In this document: positions 7,513-13,993 of the stretch, piece after piece | How the letters are laid out: each line of letters starts with the position of its first letter | How positions within the stretch are numbered: position 1 is the first letter of the stretch | Source of the DNA: Stephanodiscus triporus | Taxonomy: Eukaryota; Bacillariophyta; Thalassiosirophyceae; Thalassiosirales; Thalassiosiraceae | Reading direction: 5' to 3' | Length of the DNA stretch: 13,993 bases | NCBI GenBank assembly: GCA_036939755.1 | Contig: JALLAZ010001752.1 | Coordinates: forward strand, 1 to 13,993 | The notes under the pieces: model-generated | What the model was told of the DNA's origin: nothing | What the model saw: only the letters and a program-made list of their open reading frames with translations | Databases searched by the model: none | Translations under genes and position numbers: made by a program

Positions 7513-10184
7513 CTAACATTCCTCCTCTTGAAGGGATGCCAACACTTCTGAGCACTTTCTAGTTATTTCATTGAAAAAATTCTCCAAAGAGTTATAGAAT
7601 CCTGCATTGGAGCTTGTGCATAGGATTCTGTCTCCATGCTTTGGAAATAATTTGTCAGGATGGTATGCACGGAGAAAACAATTGATGTCTCTGCTCATCA
7701 ACACTCACTGCATGATGAAGGGCAAAATAATAGTGATCATCACCCCAATCAGGTGGGAATGGGATATCTTCAACAGATAAAATGCGACTTGAGCTCTCAT
7801 TAAACAATTTCCATGCACTCCGCCAACCTGCATACTCTTCCTACATGAATCTACACCATGCATCAAAGGTAGTTTCACCTTCTCCTGTCCAAGTTCAGAT
7901 AAGTGAATGAGGCATAACTTTGCTTTCGGGCTCAAATAGAGATGCTTTTTTGCCCTAGTTATTGCGACATATAACAAGTTGCCCTCGTTTGTTTACAACA
8001 GAAGACCCAATAGCATCAAAGTGAAAGTCATCATGAACTAAAACTGGGCAATTAAACTCCAGCCCTTTTGCCTTGTGCACTGTTGTTAAGATGACCCCAT
8101 TCTTGCAATAATTGTCGGGCGATTGGTCATCACCCATTGGATAGAACGACTTGTTCAAATCCGAGTAAAATTGAGCGATCGCTTTCTGCTGAGGAACAAG
8201 AAACTTTAATAGATTCAAAGATTTAAACAATGTATCTCCCCCCTCATCGTCAACAAATTCCTCAATGTCTTGAATGGTGCAAAACGTCATGCCCCTGTAA
8301 GTAAATTCTGCTGCTTCCTCTTTTATGAAAGATTCCAATTTAAGCTCCCACTGTTTGGGTTCAGTTTGCAGCTGCATTTTCCTGTCCCTGCTCAGGTAGC
8401 ACAAACGAGCAGGCCTATTCTTGTCAAGATAATGAAAAATTCCATTTCGACTGCGGCAGAGGACTATGCCACAATTCAGCGCCTTGTCCTCGATTACCAC
8501 CCCTTCCTCCTTAGAGCGACCATGCAATGTGTCCCCGCCCAAAGCCCTCAGAACAGTTGTGGCTAATGACGCGTTGTTCTTTCCAAACCGAAAAGATCCC
8601 GTCAAGGTGAGCTTGAGATTTGATGCATCTACCATAACCCTGAAGGAATGGCTGGCTCCACGGAAGCGATATACCTGCTGAAATCTGTCCCCAAACAAGT
8701 AGATTCTTTTGCTGGCCCTTTGCCGTTGCCCCCAAAATAAATCAGCTTGGCTGGCATTCATATCCTGCGCTTAGTCAATGATTATATAATCATGGGGGAA
8801 AACAAGCTCTTCCAGCTGGGCAACTTTTAGATACCCATCATGCGATATGTCGATGTCACTTTGATCAGGCCTCCCTTGGATTAGGTTGACACATTTTTCG
8901 CGTACTTTGCCAAAAAATTCAGTAGCCCAAGAAGTTTATCGGCTTGGTTTGATCATCATTCGCCACTTGGTGCGCTTGGTGAGATTACTACCCTTCTTTG
9001 CACACCAAAAGACATGATCTTTGGTTATCTCTTTGTCAGCCAAATACTGGAAATTATGGACTGTCTTGCGTATGTATCCTGCGATTGTTCTAACCATTCG
9101 TTCAAATTGTTTTTCACCCTTTGGTCCCTCTGACAGTGTTGAACCGAATATGCTCATGCAATCACCCGGAAGATCTAAGATTTTGATAATCTTATTCAAA
9201 TGGTAATCTTTCTTTGGTTCGACGTGGTGCATATTCTGTGCACCAAATAGCTGGCGCAACACAAAAGAATGAGTAGTCCGAATTTCCGTATTGTCCTGTG
9301 GGAATTTATTTGACTGCATCGCTTCTTTTGCCATCCTTGAGTTGTAGACAAGATATAAACACTTCTTATCGGCGTCATCCTCATGGATTTTGTTGCAAAG
9401 TAGGGCAATGGTTGTGGTCTTGCCACAACCTGCTAAGGCGTTCACTGCCACAACTTCTCCTTCCTTCGGCTTGTTCATAAGAATGAACATTTGCTCATTT
9501 GGTCTTTTTTCATGTGCATAGTCACCATCCTCGGACTCTTCATCTGATCCATCATTGTCATTCTCAGAAAAATCGTCTGATTCTTGTGAAATATCTTTGA
9601 TTTGTTGCTTATGCCAAATTGCCATAGTGGAAATTTTGCAGTCATCAAAGTCAAGGCGATGAGCTGTCGGCAATGAAGCATGCTTGCCTCCATCGTCGGC
9701 GCTCCCCACGGCGAGTCTGAGGAATGGCAATGGTCCTCGGCCGTCGGCGTCGCTCGTCGGAAGTCCGAGGAATGATCTCCCATAATCGACATCGTTGAAC
9801 CCCGCTTCGATTGTGGTTATACCCCTATCCGCGACGATGCCGATAGGGCATTCCTTATGACACCATCCAGAGAAAGGTTTGTGTATGCAATCTTCCAAAT
9901 TTATTTGCTTGTGACAACTTTGGCACAGCTGGGAATATTTGGCTTTCCAACACAAACAATCGCCCGATCTCAACCTCTCTTGACACATATTGTGCCTCCT
10001 CTTGTCGGGCGTGTCCAATCTTAGCATGATGAATAGTATGCTTGCACTTAAGAGTATGGTAGTTATTGAGAATTGATACAACATACTCTGCGACCTCTTG
10101 CATGATGTCCAGATGTTGTGATATGATGTGTCTGTAGAACTTTGAACTCGCAAATCGACGTTTAGCCTCTTGAGCGATTATCAT
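7513..10184 (-). pseudogene. Degraded FBH1/UvrD-like superfamily 1 DNA helicase with J-like C-terminal tail
   Basis: Intact relatives unwind DNA 3'-5' by ATP hydrolysis and act in the nucleus on recombination intermediates. In the main frame (10153-7955) I see a zinc-binding motif, CQSC with WCHKEC (residues 77-102 counted from 10153), an acidic linker, and Walker A NALAGCGKTTTIA (lysine codon 9421-9419). Motif Ia, RTTHSFVLRQLFG, follows. Then come motif II IIID-stop-AQDMN, motif III FGDRFQQVYRFRGA, motif IV LTGSFRFG, and motif V ILTTVHKAKGLEF. Motif VI, NLLYVAITRAKKHLYLS, lies in another frame at 7980-7930. The tail contains RILSVEDIPFPPDW and, in yet another frame, RAYHPDKLFPKHGDRI (7668-7621). 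In-frame stops are TAA 8938-8936, TAA 8773-8771 and TAG 7843-7841. The 5' end is uncertain: a 10184 ATG frame reads plausible protein (EAKRRFASSKFYRHIISQ) before shifting into the main frame near 10020. No GT-AG introns explain the breaks. Confidence 0.85.
9687..9774 (-). repeat. Imperfect 48-nt tandem duplication inside the helicase N-terminal region
   Basis: Two 40-nt blocks, 9735-9774 and 9687-9726, start on the minus strand with CATTCCTCGGACT and CATTCCTCAGACT. They are spaced 48 nt apart, share GCGCCGACG-type sequence, and are about three-quarters identical. They encode SFLGLPTSDADGRG and PFLRLAVGSADDGG, a 16-residue repeat between the zinc motif and the acidic linker. The segment is clearly GC-richer than the surrounding helicase sequence. 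Confidence 0.65.
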
Positions 10185-10222
10185 ATGGTATTCCTATGTA
10201 CTACAATTCTTAGACTAGGTAA

Positions 10223-10256
10223 GGCTGTGATTTCTTTGAGCGTACACGTCATAAAC
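10223..10256 (+). repeat. Candidate left terminal inverted repeat
   Basis: GGCTGTGATTTCTTTGAGCG and following bases. The inner part, from TTGAGCGTA at 10236, pairs imperfectly with 13969-13989. The outer eight bases can only be tested with sequence to the right of this window. TAA immediately precedes it. Confidence 0.55.
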
Positions 10257-10369
10257 GTATAGACGTAAGACGGTTTTTGGGTTATGTGTGTCGTACTGCG
10301 AAGGTTTGTTTTTCGGATGGGTCTCTCTTTTCGTCAAAAAGTGCGTTTTTTTTTATTTCTTTGAGCGTA
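10230..10369 (+). repeat. Perfect 15-bp direct repeat of the terminal motif, 125 bp apart
   Basis: ATTTCTTTGAGCGTA occurs exactly at 10230-10244 and 10355-10369. Each copy is followed within 25 bp by a CGTATAGACRTA motif. Either the terminus was duplicated internally or two related elements are nested. Confidence 0.8.
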
Positions 10370-10402
10370 TGCGCGTATAGACATACAAAATGACCACGAA
10401 AT

Positions 10403-10502
10403 CTATACGTCTATACGTTTTATGTCTATATGCACGCATATAGACACCCAAATTTTGGATGTCTATATGTGTGCATATAGACACAAACGTATAGACGTAT
10501 AG
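10403..10502. repeat. 100-bp nested palindrome in the left subterminal region
   Basis: Arms 10403-10446 and 10460-10502 are inverted copies with two mismatches and one single-base indel. The 13-bp loop CCCAAATTTTGGA is itself nearly palindromic. Each arm also contains its own near-perfect 22-bp palindrome starting GTCTATATG and ending CATATAGAC. The repeated word GTATAGAC/GTCTATAC also occurs further left (10256, 10373). In DNA this could extrude a cruciform; in RNA it would form a long hairpin about 120 nt before the transposase ATG. Transposase binding at such subterminal repeats is a plausible role (inference). Confidence 0.9.
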
Positions 10503-10623
10503 CCTTTTTTTGCACACGTGGAACGTCTTTGATGCCCTCCCCCCCTCTCCCATTTTATTTTTTTCGACTTTGAACACGCTACCGCTGCGGCTCTTTCGTC
10601 TCCCGTCGCATTAATTTGAAGGC

Positions 10624-12084
10624 ATGTCGTCAACCCCCTCCCATGTGGGCGCGATAGATTTCAATTTTGGTGCTGACTTTGGCGATTTTGGCGTGGACTT
10701 TGGTGCTTCCTTTGGTTTTGATGCCAATTTTGGTGGTGTTTTCGGCAATTTCGCTTTCGCGGACTTCTTTGGGGATTCGGTAACATCTGCTGATTTTGAT
10801 GACAATTCTTCTGCTTCATCGTTTGCATCCGATGATACGAGTGGCCGTCGCCGTCGACAGACACGTCGGCAGCGTCGTCCTCGTCAACCTAACCGGTTAT
10901 GGCGTGTCGAGAGCATGAAGGGGTCATGCTGGTACAGGAATTTCACTGCGCCGGGTGATACACGAGAACTCACCCACCTACTCTCCTCGTCCGACCGCTT
11001 TGGCGAATTTCGTCATTTATTTCGCATGCCACTGAGTAAGGTCGAGGAGTTGACGGAGCAACTCATTGATCGTGGCTACGTTCGGTATCCACGGACAAGA
11101 AGTCGGCAGGCCGAATTTCGCGAGCGGACTGAGTTATTGGTTATGTCGGCACTCTATTTATTGGGGACAGGTGCCGCATTCCGCTCGTGTCGCTCGTTGT
11201 GCTTGATCAGTACGTCCGAGGTACGGAAATTTTTTTATGTGTTCATCAATGCAATCGTCGACATGAAAGACGAGTATATTTGCATGCCGACGAATCTCAG
11301 CGAGTTAAATCGCGTGAGCAAGTGTTACGATATTGTCGGTTTGCCAGGTTGCATGGGATCGATAGATGTTGTCCATGTTAAATGGGCAAATTGCCCAGCT
11401 GGTGACTTCAACCGTGCAAAGGGCAAAGAGACATTTCCTTCCCTCGGTTTTGAGTGTATTACAGATTTCAATCGCAGGGTCCTTTCGATCTATGGTCCGC
11501 ACTTCGGTTCACGCAACGACATGGACATCGTCAAAACTGACGAGTATGTGGAGATGATACGGTCGAAGCGCCTATTCCGCGATGCTCAGTGGAAATACTA
11601 CAATCAGGACGGACACGTGCGGCGAGAGACAGGTATGTATCTCATATCCGATAACGGATACTTGCGCTGGCCCACGACGATTTGTCCATTCACTCGGACG
11701 AGCGTTTCGTCACCTGAGGGGTATTTCTCGACGAACATAGAGAGCGTTCGCAAGGACGTGGAGTGCACTTTTGGGATCATTAAGAAGAGATGGCGTATAT
11801 TGAACAACGGATTTTACCTGCGAGATATGGTTCAATGCGAGAAAATATTCGTGACTTGCTGTTGCTTGCATAACTTCATGTTGGATCTTATGGAGATGTC
11901 GAGTGTAACGGTTGGTCGTGGTGCGCCAATGGGTGATGACGGGATCTGGTTGTCGGGTTCACGGGACGTCGAACCAGAAGAGACAGATCGTGTTTTGTCG
12001 AAGCAATTTGATCAGCGGAGAATTTTGCTTGTACATCATCTTAACCACAAACGTAAATTGGGTGATATGTCTGGACCAAATTAA
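10624..12084 (+). CDS. PIF/Harbinger (plant-type) DDE transposase with FG-repeat N-terminus
   Basis: This intact 486-aa single-exon ORF encodes the enzyme expected to cut and move the element in the nucleus. Residues 12-50 are a low-complexity segment with eight FG dipeptides (for example FGADFGDFGVDFG). It is followed by an Asp/Ser stretch and an Arg-rich patch at 75-91 (GRRRRQTRRQRRPR), a likely nuclear localisation and DNA-contact region. A helix-turn-helix-like FRMPLSKVEELTEQLIDRGY lies at 133-152. The catalytic triad is visible: Asp248 in GSIDVVHVKW, Asp343 in LISDNGYLRWP, and Glu380 in VRKDVECTFGIIKKRWRIL. GSRNDMDI (295-302) and CCCLHNF (412-418) are further family hallmarks. The pattern fits the Plant_tran/DDE_Tnp_4 group. 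The ATG at 10624 precedes all domains. The absence of stops or shifts, against the ruined helicase next door, suggests recent activity. Confidence 0.92.
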   Translation: MSSTPSHVGAIDFNFGADFGDFGVDFGASFGFDANFGGVFGNFAFADFFGDSVTSADFDDNSSASSFASDDTSGRRRRQTRRQRRPRQPNRLWRVESMKGSCWYRNFTAPGDTRELTHLLSSSDRFGEFRHLFRMPLSKVEELTEQLIDRGYVRYPRTRSRQAEFRERTELLVMSALYLLGTGAAFRSCRSLCLISTSEVRKFFYVFINAIVDMKDEYICMPTNLSELNRVSKCYDIVGLPGCMGSIDVVHVKWANCPAGDFNRAKGKETFPSLGFECITDFNRRVLSIYGPHFGSRNDMDIVKTDEYVEMIRSKRLFRDAQWKYYNQDGHVRRETGMYLISDNGYLRWPTTICPFTRTSVSSPEGYFSTNIESVRKDVECTFGIIKKRWRILNNGFYLRDMVQCEKIFVTCCCLHNFMLDLMEMSSVTVGRGAPMGDDGIWLSGSRDVEPEETDRVLSKQFDQRRILLVHHLNHKRKLGDMSGPN

Positions 12085-12144
12085 GTTAATGTCTTGTAAT
12101 ATAATATTTTACTCCAGAAAATTTGAATGTATTAGACAATTAAA

Positions 12145-13894
12145 TCAAGGGGTGAATAGATTATCGTCTCCTTCTGGTGTCTGCTCAATCATTTCTGGCA
12201 TCTGATTAACAAGATTCACAAGCCGACGCTCATACTCCTCCCTCCCCATCCTGGTGACGTAGATCTCCTCAAGACCGCGCATAACCGAAATCTGCGACGT
12301 GATCGCATCAACCCTGTTCTTGTCTATAACCAAACGCATACCGTCAACCTTCGCCTTCTTCGCCTCATGCTCCACATCACCATACTTCTCAACCACAACC
12401 ATTCCATTTTGCTGTGTAACCTTGATTGTTCTCTGTGCCTTCGCCGCTGCTCTCTCCTTTTCTGTCTCTTCCTTTTTTTCTCCCTCACTGCCGCACGCGT
12501 TGGCCCGGGGGGTTGCTTTGCCGGCGTCGTTGAGAGATCCTTATTGTCCTTATGGACAAGAACAGAAAGAATATACTTGCACGCATCGTCCACTAGCCAC
12601 CAATTGTGTGGAATCTGTTTGTTAACAGCGACCGGATCGTCGTAATTCAGTCCCGGTTTGTCGGGATTCTTCTCAACCCACAGCTTAGCCACGAGAGGCT
12701 TCCTCAGCTGCTGGAGCTGCGCTGTTCCACTGGGAAGCTTGCTCAAGTTCCCAACTCCTGGGAACTTATAAGCAAATCGTCGCAATGCAGCCAACTCACC
12801 CTCGTACTTACGCAGTAGATTCTCCGCTGTCATTTCCCCCTTCCTCATTCCCTTGAAGCGATGCGTCATACTAGCACGCAAACCTTCCTCCCCGAAACGC
12901 GAGTCTGGGATTTCAGTGAGTATACTAATATACTCACTGTGAAAATGATTCGCACGTAACTCCTTCGTCATAACACCCATCTCACGCACATTCGCCCCCG
13001 CCTCCACCATAACCGCAAGCTCGACAGACTTGCGGTTTTCGTCGAGAATAAGCTCACTGTCCATGTAATGCTCGAGGCGTTCCAAAAAACTATACTTACC
13101 CACTTCATGGTCAGTTTTTCCATCGAGAAAATCGACATCGTCTTCTTCCTCGGACCAGGTTTTCAATCCCAACCCGTCCTCAATGCCGACAGAAGAAGCG
13201 TCTTCAGAAACATCATCCGCCGGTGACATGCCACTCGTTTTCCCGATACGAGACGTAGAGGGGGGGGGGTGGTTTAAAACCGTATACGATAACCCTGGCA
13301 TCCTACTCAACTGGTCGCGCTCGTCCGGGTCAAGCATGACATGGTTTCGAACGGGGCTCGTTGCCTGACACATCTGACAGGGCCCTATCAACTCCCCACC
13401 GTCACCAACAAAATGTAGGACGGTACATGCTCCACACCACCACGTGTTCCACAGGGGTGGGAGTGCCTCAGGGGGAGGGCTCTTGGGAGCACCGGCTAAA
13501 ACATCAGCGAAATCAACCGAAATGCCTGGCGTATCTTCTGCATCGTCGGGGGCCTCCTCCGCAACGACGACGTGTGTGTTATGATGACACATTTCACTAA
13601 TTTTTTTTCGGCCAACGTCTTGGCGGCGCGCAATGGTGAATCACGGGACGAAGAAGCGGAAACTTTTCCCCCATTAATTTTATCGGCGGCCGCCCCAACG
13701 TGAGCAGCGGCGGCGGCGGTAGCGGCGGGGTGAGTTTGGCTGACAACGGCCCGTTTGCCACGTGGCTTGATGACACGCGGCAGCATATTGTCCTTTCTTA
13801 AGGTGGCTATGCTGCGGCGGTACCTCAATGAGAGCTTGGTGATCTTTCGCGGAGGATTGATGCCGTCCACCTCAACCAAATGAGATCGCGGCAT
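12145..13894 (-). pseudogene. Second element gene: zinc-finger, coiled-coil protein split by two poly-A frame breaks
   Basis: Three overlapping minus-strand frames read as one protein. The first (from ATG 13894, or 13939 or 13786) is basic and Ala/Ser-rich (MLPRVIKPRGKRAV). It hands over at an A8 run (T8 on plus, 13601-13608) to a long frame (13592-12324), and that hands over at an A7 run (12473-12479) to the last frame ending at 12145. At both points one extra A would join the frames. The long frame has a zinc-finger-like WWCGACT...CQMCQATSP (Cys 53, 56, 72, 75 counted from 13592) resembling a RanBP2-type finger with a longer loop. An acidic stretch follows, then an unrecognised globular domain (about 160-335, including PHNWWLVDDACKYILSVL). 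The C-terminus is a Lys/Glu/Arg-rich coiled coil, then EEYERRLVNLVNQMPEMI. Harbinger elements usually carry a Myb/SANT partner here, but I see no such domain. The gene converges on the transposase with 60 bp between the stops. It may be functional if the breaks are sequencing errors. Confidence 0.65.
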
Positions 13895-13968
13895 CAAGGT
13901 GCAATTATGATTATGACACGTGAATATTATTCTATGCATCTATATGCGCACATGCGTACTTGCAGATG

Positions 13969-13993
13969 GTTTTTCACCTCTACGCTCAACAAA
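13969..13993 (-). repeat. Candidate right terminal inverted repeat (incomplete)
   Basis: Read on the minus strand from the edge: TTTGTTGAGCGTAGAGG and following bases, matching the left terminus from TTTCTTTGAGCGTA. Seventeen of 21 positions of the inner block agree. The outermost bases and any target-site duplication are cut off by the window edge. Confidence 0.6.

Larger units (their letters stand above)
10223..13993 (+). mobile_element. PIF/Harbinger-type DNA transposon, right terminus just beyond the window
   Basis: The element is defined by an intact Harbinger-family transposase gene, a convergent second ORF, and matching inverted termini. On the left, TTGAGCGTA at 10236-10244 begins a 21-bp stretch that matches the reverse complement of 13969-13989 at 17 of 21 positions. 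TTTC before it (10231-10234) pairs with TTTG at the right edge. The left end may start at 10223 with GGCTGTGA, preceded by TAA at 10220-10222, which would fit the 3-bp TAA/TTA target duplications of this superfamily. The right flank is not in the window, so the target duplication cannot be confirmed. Both ends carry related subterminal sequence (TGCATATAGAC on the left; GCGCATATAGATGC read on the minus strand at about 13937-13950). The size is at least 3.77 kb. Confidence 0.75.

Noticed and set aside
7955..10153. Alternative genetic code (TAA as Glu, as in some ciliates) to explain the helicase stops
   Set aside because: The intact transposase ORF ends with TAA in a sensible place, and the helicase also has a TAG and several frame switches that recoding cannot explain.
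8936..10153. Helicase start at 10153
   Set aside because: The codon there is TTG and the first roughly 45 residues of that frame look unstructured. The frame from ATG 10184 reads better upstream, so the 5' end is left uncertain.
10353..10577. 74-aa minus-strand frame rich in Tyr/Val/Arg
   Set aside because: It is a translation of the nested palindrome. Its repeated peptides reflect the GTCTATATG words, not a protein.
10611..10805. 64-aa minus-strand Lys/Pro/Ser-rich frame, histone-tail-like in look
   Set aside because: It is exactly antisense to the FG-repeat coding segment of the transposase. The composition follows from the complementary codons.
1..13993. CRISPR arrays, bacterial operons, ribosome binding sites or rho-independent terminators
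   Set aside because: The window is eukaryotic, with spliced genes. No regularly spaced direct repeats with unique spacers are present.

Overview
The window is eukaryotic nuclear DNA. Genes sit far apart on both strands, have short GT-AG introns and show no operon structure. The conserved-looking glycosyltransferase-like gene, the FBH1-like helicase with a J-like tail, the 'QWLY' retroelement relic and the plant-type PIF/Harbinger transposase are what I would expect of a stramenopile, most likely a diatom. That placement is an inference from gene style, not a database result. A single N at 5985 shows this is a draft assembly.

Left part (1-4851). A cysteine-containing open frame enters from the left edge and stops at 296. 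A three-exon gene on the minus strand (375-2164) encodes a 508-aa type II membrane protein that looks like a Golgi glycosyltransferase. A three-exon gene on the plus strand (2360-4851) encodes a 698-aa Sas10/Utp3 protein of the small-subunit processome. These two genes are divergent, with 195 bp between their start codons. Both give continuous reading frames after splicing and look functional.

Middle (4852-7512). This 2.7-kb stretch has no intact gene. It holds a diverged tandem duplication of about 150 bp, a perfect 53-bp repeat on either side of the N (probably a contig join), and the decayed C-terminal part of a retroelement ORF.

Helicase wreck (7513-10184, minus). This is a degraded superfamily 1 (UvrD/FBH1-like) DNA helicase gene. 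It has an N-terminal zinc-binding motif, motifs I to VI, and a C-terminal tail like the J-related domain of NFKBIL1. Three in-frame stops, one of them at the catalytic Glu of the DEAQD box, and several frame switches mark it as a pseudogene.

Right part (about 10223-13993 and beyond). This looks like a nearly complete PIF/Harbinger DNA transposon. It has candidate inverted ends, a left subterminal region with a 100-bp nested palindrome, an intact 486-aa DDE transposase with an FG-repeat N-terminus, and a convergent second gene. The second gene encodes a zinc-finger, coiled-coil protein with no visible Myb/SANT domain and is split by two poly-A frame breaks. The proposed left end lies about 38 bp upstream of the first helicase ATG, so the insertion may have separated that gene from its promoter. 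The right end appears to lie just past the window edge.
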